Under the pieces are notes generated by a model. It was not told where the DNA came from, ran no database searches, and worked only from the letters and a program-made list of their open reading frames with translations. Position numbers and translations under genes: made by a program. A DNA stretch of 64,000 nucleotides from Cyanobacteriota bacterium (GTDB taxonomy: Bacteria; Cyanobacteriota; Vampirovibrionia; Vampirovibrionales; Vampirovibrionaceae), in NCBI GenBank assembly GCA_019751815.1, contig JAIEMW010000001.1, positions 318,197 to 382,196 of the forward strand, written 5' to 3'. Within the stretch, counting starts at the first letter, position 1; every line of letters starts with the position of its first letter. Positions 15,989-26,070 of the stretch are shown one piece after another.

Positions 15989-17452
15989 ATGAGCGGTACT
16001 AAAAACGCAGTCGCTTTGCATGTGTTTCCCTCTTTGGACTACATGGAAATTGTCTCGTTTGGTGAGAAGACCGGCGATATTCAAGAGGCGGGATCGTTAC
16101 CTGCGTTTTTTGATGTTCAAGCCCGTCTGATGGTTGATGAAGACCAGATGATTGAGGTGGTGAGAGATCTCTATAACAGCCATTCGATTCCTCTCAATAC
16201 GCCTACTGTTCTCGTGTTGCCTAGCTTTTTTACCCGGCAAATTGATTTACCGCCTGAATTTGATAACGAGGAGATTCAAACCGCCCTCGTCTCAGAATCA
16301 GAACGTTTCTATATGTTTAAAAAGAGCGAGGCTCAAGTTTCCTGGCTGCGCCTTAATGACACAGATATACTGTATTCTGCCTATCCGAAAGCGGAAATTG
16401 AAAAATATCTCAAAATATTTAACACCTTGAATATCCCGCTGCACGGGATTGATATCAATTACTTTGCGTTGATTCGCGGTCTGGTTGCCACTGGGGCTGT
16501 TGCTGGTGAAGTGGAACAAAACGCAACTTGGGCCTTATTAACAGTGACGGATTACGCGTTCTCGGCCATTGTGTGCCAAGGGCAGCAGATTGTGAAGGCG
16601 ATGGAAGCCCCCTTGTCGATTCAATCGAACGATGAGATGAGTATTATTCAGGAAATTCAGCAAGATTTTGCTCAGTTTATGGATTCAGAAGCGTTGACCA
16701 AAGTGGTGCTGGTGAATAATACCGATCGCGTGACCACTAACCGTCTGCTGAATCAGCTTAACTTGCCGCAGTCCATGATGGTGTTTGAGCAACATGGTGG
16801 GACGCTTCGCTCTCGTGGGGTGAGTGATGCTCCGTTCCCCTGTTCTTTGGAGGCACTGGGAGGTGTCTTCTTCACACAGTTAGAAGATACACCGCAAATG
16901 AATTTACTGCCCAAGGGCGGGGCAGAACTGGTTGTGTTGATGAACTACCGGCGCATTGCCAACCGGGTGCTCATTTTGTTGAATGTGATGGCCCTTGTTC
17001 TGTTCGGTGTGGTATTTGGTATTATGTCCATTTTTGTCAGTTTAAAAGAGGGTGAGATTAAATCCCTGAATGATAAAATCGCCTCTGGAATGACCGTCAA
17101 TGTCACTGGTGGCCTAAGCCAGGTTAAGCGTCGACTGTTTGTGAAAGATGTGTTTGACCGTAATGTGGGCTTTAACGATTTATTGGTTCAGGTGGGCGTG
17201 AGCATTCCCAAAGAAATGTGGGTTTCCCGTATCTGGTTTACGATGCAAAACGATAAACCCGCCGTAACGGTTGAAGGGGGGGCCTTGATTGTAGACCCCT
17301 TGAATGCTTTTTTAAGTGATTTGAATAAAGCCCTCAAAAGAGACGATTTGCAGGTGGCCAAAGCCGATGCGACTAATACCCCGGACGGGCAAACATTTTT
17401 TTCTTGGGTAATTCAAAACAAACAAGATAAGCCCCCAGCACCCTCTCAGTAA
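15989..17452 (+). CDS. Type IV pilus assembly protein, PilM-PilN fusion
   Basis: This 487-residue protein appears to join two pilus assembly parts that are usually separate. Residues 1 to about 320 look like the actin-like cytoplasmic PilM fold (VLVLPSFFTRQIDLP, the PLHGIDINYFALIRG segment). One membrane segment follows (about 325-350). The last 130 residues resemble the periplasmic PilN domain (a coiled start, then VSIPKEMWVSRIWF and a beta-strand core). PilM binds the N terminus of PilN, so a fusion is sensible. PilO follows 17 bases later. The start has GAGGGAG 12-13 bases upstream. Related GspL proteins of type II secretion have a similar layout and are the main alternative. Confidence 0.7.
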   Translation: MSGTKNAVALHVFPSLDYMEIVSFGEKTGDIQEAGSLPAFFDVQARLMVDEDQMIEVVRDLYNSHSIPLNTPTVLVLPSFFTRQIDLPPEFDNEEIQTALVSESERFYMFKKSEAQVSWLRLNDTDILYSAYPKAEIEKYLKIFNTLNIPLHGIDINYFALIRGLVATGAVAGEVEQNATWALLTVTDYAFSAIVCQGQQIVKAMEAPLSIQSNDEMSIIQEIQQDFAQFMDSEALTKVVLVNNTDRVTTNRLLNQLNLPQSMMVFEQHGGTLRSRGVSDAPFPCSLEALGGVFFTQLEDTPQMNLLPKGGAELVVLMNYRRIANRVLILLNVMALVLFGVVFGIMSIFVSLKEGEIKSLNDKIASGMTVNVTGGLSQVKRRLFVKDVFDRNVGFNDLLVQVGVSIPKEMWVSRIWFTMQNDKPAVTVEGGALIVDPLNAFLSDLNKALKRDDLQVAKADATNTPDGQTFFSWVIQNKQDKPPAPSQ

Positions 17453-17469
17453 GAAATAGAGCAAAAATC

Positions 17470-18243
17470 ATGAGTACATTGAACGAATTTTTACAAACCG
17501 ATTGGAAGTCGATTAATTACCGACAAGGCTTTTCGATGGCCCTTCGGGTGGTTTCCAATTTACAAATTGCTTCTCTTATTTTGCTGTTTTTATTTATTCT
17601 CTTTCAATGCTACGACACTGGTTTACAGGGTAATCTCAAAAAAATTCAAAAGAATTCAAAAACGGTTGAGCAGCTGACCAAGCAACTTGATGAGAAGAAG
17701 ATGGAAAAGCGTCGCTTTGATGAGCTGATGAGCCAAGTTGAAAAATTTCCGGTTGAAATTATCGAGCTGGAAGCCGGTAAATCAGCCAAACTAGTTGCCT
17801 TGGCAGAAGCTCAAACCATTACTTCTATCGCCAAAGGCGAACTCAATAATGTGGATGATCAGCTCCCTACGGTGGCAGAAGCGAGACAGTTCGTCTCGAT
17901 GAACCCCACCAAAGAAGAGCAGATCGATTTGGTGGAATTGGAAAAAAAGAAGAACGGTCAACCCATCGCCCAGGGCTCTAAAAACCCAGCTGATAAACCC
18001 GTTGTGGTGAATAAATTCAGTTATGAACTAAAAGTAAAAGGCACTTATGCGGCCATCGTCGATTTGATCAATCATTTGGTGCTCCTAAAGCAATGTGTTT
18101 CGATCGACTCTCTTGAGATCACCTCTGATGATAAGGCCCCCCCTGTTTCTGACCCGAAAGAAAATCCCAATTTCCCGGTTCAAGTCTTGATGACGGCCAC
18201 CCTGTCTTTTTACGTCTATGACCCCGCTTCTCAAGCAATTTGA
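17470..18243 (+). CDS. pilO: Type IV pilus inner-membrane protein PilO
   Basis: A 257-residue bitopic protein: short cytoplasmic tail, membrane segment at about 31-47, a charged coiled coil (about 52-85), then a periplasmic domain. The final part, KFSYELKVKGTYAAIVDLIN, is typical of PilO. With PilN it forms the alignment complex joining the inner-membrane motor to the outer-membrane secretin. It directly follows the PilM-PilN fusion. A type II secretion GspM-like role cannot be excluded. No PilP or secretin gene follows. Its 3' end overlaps the next gene by 26 bases. Confidence 0.75.
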   Translation: MSTLNEFLQTDWKSINYRQGFSMALRVVSNLQIASLILLFLFILFQCYDTGLQGNLKKIQKNSKTVEQLTKQLDEKKMEKRRFDELMSQVEKFPVEIIELEAGKSAKLVALAEAQTITSIAKGELNNVDDQLPTVAEARQFVSMNPTKEEQIDLVELEKKKNGQPIAQGSKNPADKPVVVNKFSYELKVKGTYAAIVDLINHLVLLKQCVSIDSLEITSDDKAPPVSDPKENPNFPVQVLMTATLSFYVYDPASQAI

Positions 18244-19273
18244 TCTGGTAGATACCTATAAAGTACTTGTTGCAGGTCATGGGTATATGGCCTGTTCTGT
18301 GCTTGAAGGGCTTCTTCAATTGCCTCAGGTCGAGATCATTGGCGTGTTTCGTTGGGCTAACCGCAAGCAAGCGATACCCTACGGACTTATTGAAGGAGAA
18401 GCAGAACTAAAATATTTGACCAAGGCCAATCAGCTTTGGGATATCACATGTTCAGGCATCAATAGTTACGCCTTTATGGAGATTGTGAAGGAAAAAAAGC
18501 CACATTGTATTCTACTCGCCTCATGGGGTGAAATTGTAAAACCCCATATGCTGTCACTGCCAGGGGTTGAGTTTATAAACCTACACCCTTCTCTTCTGCC
18601 AGCCCACCGGGGGGGCAACCCCTATACCTCTGTGATTCGCGCCGGTGAAACACAAAGTGGGGTTAGTTTTCATATTGTAGACGAGGGAATTGATACGGGA
18701 CCTGTGTTGCATCAGGTTGCAGTGCCAGTCTTAGAGAACGATACGGGTGATACTTTACGGATCCGCTGTGCTGTTGCAGCAAAAGAGGGGATAATATCGT
18801 TAATACCACGGTTGATTAAAGCGCAGCAGGTAGGTGATACTCCCAAAATGCTGGCGGTGGCTCAGGAGAGGTTAGAGAATACTCAAGCAGCCAGTTATTT
18901 CCCAGTCTTAAGTGAGGCGGATGCCCGGATTGATTGGAGTGACTCTCCCGAAGCGATTGAGAGGCAATCTCGAGCGCTGACACCTTGGATGCCGCTTGTA
19001 GCGATGCCGGTTTTTTCAAAATTCCAAATAAAGCATACCCTGCTTATCTCACGGTTGGCGTTGAAAAAAAATACCACTTTGGCAGGGATAGAATCAGATC
19101 CAGGGGTTCTTCTGGCGATTGATTCGGGAAAACTCATTATTAGTAGTCAAAAACCAGATACGGTTTTTGTGATTGAGGCGTTTCAGTTTTGTTTGGACGG
19201 ACACCTCCTTCCCAAGTGGTTGTCTCGGCTGGTCCTTCCTTGGGTGTTACAGATTGGAACCCGATTTTCATAG
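18218..19273 (+). CDS. Formyltransferase-family protein (methionyl-tRNA formyltransferase-like)
   Basis: The 351-residue protein has the formyltransferase catalytic triad: Asn and His in INLHPSLLPAHRGG and Asp in DEGIDTGPV. A C-terminal domain resembles that of Fmt. Enzymes of this type move a formyl group from 10-formyl-tetrahydrofolate to Met-tRNA or to an amino sugar. The N terminus (KVLVAGHGYMACSVLEGLL) departs from the usual Fmt start and the length exceeds the usual 310-320 residues. A sugar N-formyltransferase is therefore a real alternative. It starts within the last 26 bases of pilO, so it is probably translated in step with it. Confidence 0.7.
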   Translation: MTPLLKQFDLVDTYKVLVAGHGYMACSVLEGLLQLPQVEIIGVFRWANRKQAIPYGLIEGEAELKYLTKANQLWDITCSGINSYAFMEIVKEKKPHCILLASWGEIVKPHMLSLPGVEFINLHPSLLPAHRGGNPYTSVIRAGETQSGVSFHIVDEGIDTGPVLHQVAVPVLENDTGDTLRIRCAVAAKEGIISLIPRLIKAQQVGDTPKMLAVAQERLENTQAASYFPVLSEADARIDWSDSPEAIERQSRALTPWMPLVAMPVFSKFQIKHTLLISRLALKKNTTLAGIESDPGVLLAIDSGKLIISSQKPDTVFVIEAFQFCLDGHLLPKWLSRLVLPWVLQIGTRFS

Positions 19274-19354
19274 TTGTAACGACAAATATTACGGTGTGTT
19301 ACTGTTCATAAAGGCCTTTTCGATTTGATTGGGGATTTTTCGGTCTGTTTTGCC

Positions 19355-19360
19355 TATAAT
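19355..19360 (+). promoter_or_regulatory. Probable -10 element of gyrA
   Basis: A perfect TATAAT lies 33 bases before the gyrA start codon. I found no good -35 at 16-18 bases, so strength is unclear. Confidence 0.45.
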
Positions 19361-19393
19361 TGGGGCATTATTATTGGCTAAGGGCGTTTATCC

Positions 19394-21880
19394 GTGAGCA
19401 CAGAACAAAAAGCGTTATTTGGGGACGGTAATATCGTTCCTATCAATATTCGAGACGAGATGAAGCGCTCTTACATTGACTATGCGATGAGTGTCATCGT
19501 TGGTCGTGCCTTGCCGGATGTTAGAGACGGCCTTAAGCCTGTTCACAGACGTATTTTATATGCGATGCATGAACTCGGTCTGTCGCCTGAAAAACCCTTT
19601 AAGAAATGCGCCAAAGTGGTCGGGGAAGTACTCGGTAAGTTTCACCCCCACGGTGATACAGCTGTATATGATGCCCTGGTTCGCCTGGCACAGAATTTTG
19701 CCAGTCGTTATCCGTTGGTTAACGGCCATGGGAACTTTGGCAGTATTGAAGGGGATAACGCCGCTGCGATGCGGTATACAGAGTGTAAGCTAACCCCTAT
19801 TGCAACCACTATGCTCGATGATATCGAGCAAGATACGGTAGATTTCCAGCCCAACTACGACGGTTCAGAGCAAGAGCCTGTGGTATTACCTTGCCGTCTG
19901 CCTGTTCTGTTATTGAATGGTTCTAGCGGCATTGCCGTTGGCATGGCGACCAATATCCCCCCGTATAACCTTTCGGAAGTGGTTGACGGCCTTTGTGCCC
20001 TCATTGATGACAACACCCTGTCCAATGAGCAGATGATGCATTATATTAAAGGGCCAGATTTCCCAACTGGGGCTCATATTGTTGGCATGTCTGGCATTCG
20101 TGATGCCTACACGACGGGTCGCGGCAGTGTGGTGATGCGTGCTGTGGCAGAAATTGAGCAGATCCCTGGCAGCGGTGGTCGCCAAGAGAGAACCGCCATT
20201 GTTGTGAGTGAAATCCCGTATCAGGTGAATCTCACCACCCTGATTGAAAAAATTGCGGAATTGGTCCGGGATAAAAAGCTTGAGGGCATTAGCGATCTGC
20301 GTAACGAGTCTGACCGTGACGGTCTTCGTTTGGTGATTGAACTCAAACGAGACGCTAAACCCAATGTGGTGTTGAGAAATCTATACAAGCATACACAATT
20401 GCAAAGTACCTTTGGGGTAAACACGCTTGCCTTGGTGAAGAATCAGCCTCGCCAATTGACGATGGTCGATATTCTCTCAGAATTTATCAACCACCGTGTG
20501 GAAGTGGTGGAACGCCGTACCCGCTTTGAGCTGGCAAAAGCACAAGCCAGGGCTCACATTCTGGCCGGTTTAATGATTGCCATTGGCGATCTCGACAATA
20601 TTATTCAGCTGATCCGCAAAGCCGCCAATGCGGAAACCGCCCGAAATGAGTTAATCTCACGCTACACATTGGATACAGAACAAGCCAATGCGATCTTAGA
20701 GATGCAACTCCGCCGCTTAACCGGGCTGGAGCGCGAAAAAATCAATGCCGAATACCAGGATCTCCAAGTGAAAATAGCTGATTACCAATCGATTCTAGCA
20801 GACCGCCAGCGGGTGCTCACCATCATTAAAGATGAAGTGCAAGAGCTGAAAACCAAGTACGGCGACCCCCGGAAGACCCAAATTATTCCCGCCGAAGATG
20901 ACGGGTTTTCCATAGAAGATTTAACCCCCAATGATGCTATGGCGGTGTTTATCACACGTCAAGGCTATATCAAGCGGATTGCCCTTGATACCTTTGAGCG
21001 CCAGAACCGTGCAACTCGGGGAAAAGGGGCGATTAAGACCCGTGATGAGGATGATGTGGTCCACCTGTTTATGGCAGGGATGCACAGTTCCGTTCTCTTC
21101 TTCACCAGTAAAGGGATAGCTCATAGTCTCAAGGTGTACGATCTTCCGGAAGGTGGTCGTTCAGCCAAAGGACTGGCCATCATCAATCTCCTGCCTCTGG
21201 CGCAAGATGAGCGAGTCACCGCTGTGGTGCCTGTGGCGGAATTTTTGCCGGATAAGCATTTGATTATGCTGACCCGTAAAGGCTGGATCAAAAAAATTAC
21301 GTTAAGCCATTTTGAGAACATCCGTAAAAACGGCTTAATTGCCATTGGCTTGGAAGACAGTGACCAACTTAACTGGGTGTTACCGGCCACGGATACGGAT
21401 CAAATCCTGATTGCCTCTAGTTTGGGGATGGGGATTCGTTTCCCAGTCGAAGATCTGAGGCCTCTGGGTCGCCCTGCACGCGGTGTGACTGCGATGCGCC
21501 TGCGTCAAGGTGACGAGATTGTTGATTTCAGTATTGTTCCCAACAATGTGGAAATTGATTTGCTGATTATCACCAATGACGGCTACGGTAAGCGGACCAG
21601 TATCTCTGAATTCCGTTCACAGAACCGCGGTGGTATCGGACTCATTTCAACCAAGTTCAAAAAACCAACCAGCCGTTTGACCAACACCCTGGTGGTGAAA
21701 GAGGACGATGAGCTGATTGTGGTTTCTGCCAACGGGGTTGTGGTGCGGTTGAAGGCGGGAGATATCTCGCGTCAAAGCCGTATGGCAACCGGTGTTCGTA
21801 TTCAAAATATGGATGAGTCAGATTGCGTGGCCTCCGTCACCAAAATTGTCCCCATTATTGAAGACGAAGTCGACGCCTAG
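19394..21880 (+). CDS. gyrA: DNA gyrase subunit A
   Basis: GyrA is the breakage-reunion subunit of gyrase, which introduces negative supercoils with GyrB. At 828 residues it is full length. The catalytic tyrosine is Y128 in [11 protein letters not shown]. The quinolone-determining region [17 protein letters not shown] has Thr where E. coli has Ser83 and keeps Asp at the 87 position. The C-terminal beta-pinwheel begins with a GyrA-box-like [12 protein letters not shown] ParC identity is less likely because that box is present. The GTG start has AAGGG 9 bases upstream. Confidence 0.96.
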   Translation: MSTEQKALFGDGNIVPINIRDEMKRSYIDYAMSVIVGRALPDVRDGLKPVHRRILYAMHELGLSPEKPFKKCAKVVGEVLGKFHPHGDTAVYDALVRLAQNFASRYPLVNGHGNFGSIEGDNAAAMRYTECKLTPIATTMLDDIEQDTVDFQPNYDGSEQEPVVLPCRLPVLLLNGSSGIAVGMATNIPPYNLSEVVDGLCALIDDNTLSNEQMMHYIKGPDFPTGAHIVGMSGIRDAYTTGRGSVVMRAVAEIEQIPGSGGRQERTAIVVSEIPYQVNLTTLIEKIAELVRDKKLEGISDLRNESDRDGLRLVIELKRDAKPNVVLRNLYKHTQLQSTFGVNTLALVKNQPRQLTMVDILSEFINHRVEVVERRTRFELAKAQARAHILAGLMIAIGDLDNIIQLIRKAANAETARNELISRYTLDTEQANAILEMQLRRLTGLEREKINAEYQDLQVKIADYQSILADRQRVLTIIKDEVQELKTKYGDPRKTQIIPAEDDGFSIEDLTPNDAMAVFITRQGYIKRIALDTFERQNRATRGKGAIKTRDEDDVVHLFMAGMHSSVLFFTSKGIAHSLKVYDLPEGGRSAKGLAIINLLPLAQDERVTAVVPVAEFLPDKHLIMLTRKGWIKKITLSHFENIRKNGLIAIGLEDSDQLNWVLPATDTDQILIASSLGMGIRFPVEDLRPLGRPARGVTAMRLRQGDEIVDFSIVPNNVEIDLLIITNDGYGKRTSISEFRSQNRGGIGLISTKFKKPTSRLTNTLVVKEDDELIVVSANGVVVRLKAGDISRQSRMATGVRIQNMDESDCVASVTKIVPIIEDEVDA

Positions 21881-21976
21881 CAATTCCCCAATCCTCACAG
21901 TTTTTCTTTCAGTATTGTTCTTTTGCGTGCTCTCTCTCTGAGCCTTGTTGGATAACCCTGCTGGAGATAAACGTTT

Positions 21977-22396
21977 ATGGTGAATGCTTTGAAGTTTGGT
22001 GCGGTTCGGCGTTATGTGGTTGAAAATCCCACTCTGCCGCAGGGAATTCGGGCAAGGATTTTGGCCGCTCTTTTATATAGTGGAGAGTCTGAGCAAACCC
22101 ATCAGCGGCTAGAAGATAGAATTAGACAAGACTATCCCGGCAAGCGGACTTATGGCGATACAGATAACTTGGATACTCATATGGCTGGGGATGTCTTTGT
22201 TCTGCGAACCGGTAATGCCAATGAGCGACTGGTTGTTGACGGAGATGATTTGGACTCGATACAACCAGATATTGAACGCATTCAAGACGATGCCTGTCTG
22301 CCAACAGCGCTATGGGTTTTCTCTGGGTCTCGCTTTAGTTTGGGCAATTTGATTGATACATTGGACACCCGAGTCACACAAGAAATAAGATTCTAG
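21977..22396 (+). CDS. Conserved-looking protein of unknown function with N-terminal FGAVRR motif
   Basis: I do not recognise this 139-residue protein. It is polar and acidic, with no signal peptide or membrane segment. Residues 7-12 read F-G-A-V-R-R, close to a short motif seen near the start of several unrelated proteins in this window. The ATG follows GGAGA by 9 bases, so it is probably translated. It lies about 100 bases after gyrA on the same strand and converges with the mlaE-like gene. Confidence 0.6.
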   Translation: MVNALKFGAVRRYVVENPTLPQGIRARILAALLYSGESEQTHQRLEDRIRQDYPGKRTYGDTDNLDTHMAGDVFVLRTGNANERLVVDGDDLDSIQPDIERIQDDACLPTALWVFSGSRFSLGNLIDTLDTRVTQEIRF

Positions 22397-22416
22397 TTCA
22401 ATTCGTTCTGTCTCAG

Positions 22417-23268
22417 TTAGTACTGTTGTTCAAAGCGAGTGCCAAAAAAGATCCAGCTCAGAGCGAAATCGGCCACAATAATGGCGATTGTGCTCCAGAC
22501 CGCGGCCCGTGTGGTTGCTAGTCCAACGTCTTTGGCCCCCCCACGGGTTCTGAGTCCAATTGTGCAGCAAATGCCGACAATCAAAATCCCAAAAACAACC
22601 GATTTCAGCATACTTACCATTAAGTCATGCTTGGTTAAATTCAACCAGATTGATTCAAAGAACTGGCTATAATGCTGATGAGCTACTTGCTGAGCTAAAA
22701 CCATGCCGCCCATAATCGCAACAAATTCACCAATAAGTGTTAATAGGGGAATGCTAATCATACAGCCCAGTAGCCGCGGGAGAATAAGATAGCGACTTGG
22801 GCTCACGTGCATCACTTGCAGCGCACTGATTTGTTCTGAAACGCTCATATTGGCAATTTCTGCGGCAATGGCGGTCCCTGCCCGGGCGCCCACTGCCAGG
22901 CACGTAAATATTGGCCCAATTTCTCGAACAATCGCGATGGCCACCAGCCCGCCAATATAGGCATTGGCACCTGTCATCGCAAATTTTTTCGCGGTTTGCA
23001 GGGTTAAAACAGAACCTGCAATCAGGCAAATAATCACAGAAACAGGAAGCGAGTCTGCCCCGATGGCTCCAGCTTGCAGAACGGTCTGGTGCCAGTTGAT
23101 TTTCCCCCGGAAAATATAGGTGCTGACATCAATCAGGTACAAAACCATCTGCCCAAAGGCCCCCAAAAATGTACGGACTTGCCCCACAGCCCAGGTGTAA
23201 AGAGCTAACAAAGGATTTGCTTCCTTTGCGTGCTTTAACAGTTCAGGAGTTGTGGGCGTTTCGCTCAT
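22417..23268 (-). CDS. mlaE: MlaE-family lipid ABC transporter permease
   Basis: A 283-residue permease of the MlaE/YrbE family (DUF140), which carries phospholipids or related lipids between the inner and outer membranes. It has five to six membrane segments and the family signature around VREIGPIFTCLAVGARAGTAIAAEIANM. The ATPase (MlaF) and substrate-binding (MlaD) partners are not next to it. It lies 27 bases after ilvE on the same strand and is probably co-transcribed with it. The start ATG is at 23268. Confidence 0.88.
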   Translation of the reverse strand: MSETPTTPELLKHAKEANPLLALYTWAVGQVRTFLGAFGQMVLYLIDVSTYIFRGKINWHQTVLQAGAIGADSLPVSVIICLIAGSVLTLQTAKKFAMTGANAYIGGLVAIAIVREIGPIFTCLAVGARAGTAIAAEIANMSVSEQISALQVMHVSPSRYLILPRLLGCMISIPLLTLIGEFVAIMGGMVLAQQVAHQHYSQFFESIWLNLTKHDLMVSMLKSVVFGILIVGICCTIGLRTRGGAKDVGLATTRAAVWSTIAIIVADFALSWIFFGTRFEQQY

Positions 23269-23295
23269 GAGAGGTCCTACATATATAAATGTTTA

Positions 23296-24312
23296 TTAGG
23301 GAACTGGGTTCAGATTTTCAGCCAAACCAAGCCGTTTCAAGTTTTCGTCCAATGATTTATCCAGATAGACAACCGTGCACCAGTCTTGGTATTCGGGCCG
23401 TTTATTTTTGACCACGTCAAAGTAGAGGTTTTGCAGTTTGCGTGTCAGCGGTCCGATTTCTCCGTCGCCCACAGGGCGGTTATCGAAGTTAGTGATGGGT
23501 GCAATTTGTGCCCCCGTCCCGCAGAAAAAGGCTTCATCGCACGTGTAGAGTTCAGTGCGGTCAATGGTCCGCTCGATGCTTTCAATACCCAACTCTTGTT
23601 TGGCGAGAGTCAAAACGGCATCTCGGGTAATGCCTTCTAAGATATTTTCAGTTTTGCCAGGGGTGAGTAATTTTCCGTTTTGGATTAAAAACAGGTTCAT
23701 CGCGCTGCCTTCGGAGACGGTGCCTTCGTGAGTCAGCACCACAGCTTCATCAAAGCCGTTAAATTTGGCTTCAGTCACAATCAGGGCGGTGTTCATATAA
23801 GCCCCACCCGCTTTAGCCCGAGGAGGAATGGCGTTATCATCTACCCGGCGCCAGTTAGAGACACAAACTTTGAGTCCCTTATTGATATCGACGTACTGTC
23901 CGAGAGGAGAAGTCCATAAACAGAACTCAGTAATACCGTTTTCCATGTAGGGGCCAATGGTGTTGCCTGTTTTGTAAAGCGTAGGGCGAATGTAAGAGTC
24001 CGTGGCCAGTTGATTTTTATGGACCAGACTCACGGTAGTGCGGAGATACTCTTCCAGAGTATGTGTCGGGTGTATGAAAAAGATTTTGCTATTGCGCATC
24101 ATTCGTTGGTAGTGTTCACGCATCCGGAAGATACAAATAGCCCTTTCTTCAGGCAGCCAGTATCCCCGAATTCCTTCAAAAATAGAGGTTCCGTAGAGGA
24201 AGGCATGGGTTTTGACGCTGATGGTGGCCTCTTCAATTGGCACAAACTGGTTTTTAAAATAGGCAAATTCTGGGCTAGAAGGGTTACTGGCAGAATTATG
24301 AGAAGCAGTCAT
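23296..24312 (-). CDS. ilvE: Branched-chain amino acid aminotransferase
   Basis: IlvE is a class IV PLP enzyme that makes the last step to Leu, Ile and Val (and the reverse reaction) with glutamate/2-oxoglutarate. The 338-residue protein shows SIFEGIRGYW near residue 43, the PLP lysine in RAKAGGAYMN, the SEGSAMNLFLIQ loop and the C-terminal FFCGTGAQIAPI motif. Length is slightly above the typical 300-310. A related D-amino acid or aminodeoxychorismate enzyme is unlikely given these motifs. It is divergent from gpmI and upstream of the MlaE-like gene. Confidence 0.92.
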   Translation of the reverse strand: MTASHNSASNPSSPEFAYFKNQFVPIEEATISVKTHAFLYGTSIFEGIRGYWLPEERAICIFRMREHYQRMMRNSKIFFIHPTHTLEEYLRTTVSLVHKNQLATDSYIRPTLYKTGNTIGPYMENGITEFCLWTSPLGQYVDINKGLKVCVSNWRRVDDNAIPPRAKAGGAYMNTALIVTEAKFNGFDEAVVLTHEGTVSEGSAMNLFLIQNGKLLTPGKTENILEGITRDAVLTLAKQELGIESIERTIDRTELYTCDEAFFCGTGAQIAPITNFDNRPVGDGEIGPLTRKLQNLYFDVVKNKRPEYQDWCTVVYLDKSLDENLKRLGLAENLNPVP

Positions 24313-24381
24313 ACTGGGTTCAGTCCTTAAAGAGCAAACAAAATGGCAATGTGAGTAGCAAGGTAAGTTTAGTCATAAAAA

Positions 24382-24397
24382 TTGCAAACCGTTGCAA
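24382..24397. repeat. Paired TTGCAA sites between ilvE and gpmI
   Basis: Two self-complementary TTGCAA hexamers (24382-24387 and 24392-24397) flank ACCG in the divergent ilvE/gpmI spacer. This could be an operator for a dimeric regulator. Unproven. Confidence 0.3.
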
Positions 24398-24454
24398 CAG
24401 TGGAGATGGAAAGGCCTTTGGTTTCTGGAACCAATTGGGTTAGATTTATATTAT

Positions 24455-26047
24455 ATGACCAAGACACCGTTACTGCTGCTGATTTTTGATGGCTGGGGCC
24501 TTGCCCCAACCGTTAAAGCGACGCATAAAGAAGCGCCGCAAATCCAAGGGGATCTTGAGAGTACGATCGATCGGGTTCATCCCGCGCATTATTTTTCCTT
24601 GCTGGCCGATTATCCCTGGCTCCCCCTTCAAGCCTCAGGACTCTCTGTTGGTCTGCCTGAAGGGCAGATGGGGAATTCTGAAGTGGGGCATATGACAATG
24701 GGAGCAGGCCGGATTATTTATCAGGAACTGACCCGGATTGATCACGAAATTGCCACCGGCTCGTTTGAGACCAATAAGGTCCTGAATGCGGCGATAGATC
24801 ATGCCCAAACCACCGGTGGTACACTTCATCTGATGGGTTTGTTGAGTGACGGTGGGGTTCACAGCCATATCAATCATCTAAAAGCGCTAATCTCAATGGC
24901 GCTCAAAAAAGGACAGACCAAAATAGCGGTTCATGCCTTTTTAGACGGGCGCGATACGCCCCAAAAAAGTGCCGAAGTTTATTTGGATGAGATAGAGGCT
25001 TTTCTCAGCGAGCGAGAACTCCCGCAAATCCAAACTATTAGCGGTCGTTACTATGCGATGGATAGAGACAAGCGGTGGGATCGTGTGGAAAAGGCTTATA
25101 CTAATCTCACAGCTGCCTCTGGGCGCCGTTTCCCATTTAGTGTTAATGCCCTCCAATTTGCCTATCATCAACATCTGACTGATGAGTTTGTCCTGCCTTC
25201 AGTCACCGATTTGACGTATGAGGGGATGCAGGACGGAGATTCTATCATTTTCTATAATTTCCGGCCTGACAGGGCTCGGGAATTGACCGAAGCATTGACG
25301 CAAGAGACGTTTGAGGGCTTTGAGCGCCCAAAAATGATTAAAAATCTCTATTTTGCATGTATGTGTTTATTTGATGAGCGTTTTCATCTCCCCATCGCCT
25401 TTGAGAAACAGCGATTGGATAATATTTTGCCCCAAATAGTATCTGAGCATGGGCTGACCCAGTTTCGGACCGCTGAAACGGAAAAGTACGCGCATGTCAC
25501 CTTCTTTTTTAATGGCGGGTTTGAGACCCCGTATCCCGGAGAAACCCGAGAACTGGTCGCTTCTCCCAAAGTGGCAACGTACGATTTGCAACCCGAGATG
25601 AGCCTACCTGCCGTGTGTGATGTCTTGGTCGCGGCAATTGAATCTCGCCAATATGATGTGCTTGTGGCTAATTTTGCTAATCCTGATATGGTTGGGCACA
25701 CTGGGATTGTGGATGCGGCAGAAAGTGCCATTCATGCTGTGGATAAAGCCTTGGGTCGAGTGATGACGGCTGTTCATGAGACCAACGGGATTATGTTACT
25801 CACCGCGGATCATGGCAACATTGAAACCATGATTGATCCAGAAGGTAATCCGCACACAGCGCACACAACCAACCCTGTGCCCTTGGTGTTGGTGAGTCAA
25901 AATCCTGAGTTTTCTTTGCAGGCCAGTCAGGGCGAAACACCCGGCTTGAGTAATATTGCACCCACGATGTTGGATCTACTCCATATTCCCATTCCCAAAG
26001 AAATGACCGCGCACTCCCTATTGGTGCGAAACAAAGTCCCAGTCTAG
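24455..26047 (+). CDS. gpmI: 2,3-bisphosphoglycerate-independent phosphoglycerate mutase
   Basis: GpmI interconverts 3- and 2-phosphoglycerate in glycolysis using two Mn ions and a phosphoserine. The alkaline-phosphatase-like fold is shown by IFDGWG at the N terminus, the catalytic serine in GQMGNSEVGHMTMGAGR, HAFLDGRDTPP-like HAFLDGRDTPQ, and the metal site TADHGNIE near the C terminus. Length is 530 residues, above the usual 510. An additional stretch of roughly 14 residues sits between the first metal site and the catalytic serine. I chose ATG 24455; the frame is open to a TTG at 24392 but that segment does not look like GpmI. Confidence 0.93.
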   Translation: MTKTPLLLLIFDGWGLAPTVKATHKEAPQIQGDLESTIDRVHPAHYFSLLADYPWLPLQASGLSVGLPEGQMGNSEVGHMTMGAGRIIYQELTRIDHEIATGSFETNKVLNAAIDHAQTTGGTLHLMGLLSDGGVHSHINHLKALISMALKKGQTKIAVHAFLDGRDTPQKSAEVYLDEIEAFLSERELPQIQTISGRYYAMDRDKRWDRVEKAYTNLTAASGRRFPFSVNALQFAYHQHLTDEFVLPSVTDLTYEGMQDGDSIIFYNFRPDRARELTEALTQETFEGFERPKMIKNLYFACMCLFDERFHLPIAFEKQRLDNILPQIVSEHGLTQFRTAETEKYAHVTFFFNGGFETPYPGETRELVASPKVATYDLQPEMSLPAVCDVLVAAIESRQYDVLVANFANPDMVGHTGIVDAAESAIHAVDKALGRVMTAVHETNGIMLLTADHGNIETMIDPEGNPHTAHTTNPVPLVLVSQNPEFSLQASQGETPGLSNIAPTMLDLLHIPIPKEMTAHSLLVRNKVPV

Positions 26048-26070
26048 ATATTGGTTGGTTTTAACTCTGG

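Noticed and set aside
24392..24454. N-terminal extension of gpmI from a TTG
   Set aside because: The extension does not resemble GpmI and overlaps the probable regulatory TTGCAA pair; ATG 24455 starts at the family's usual N terminus.
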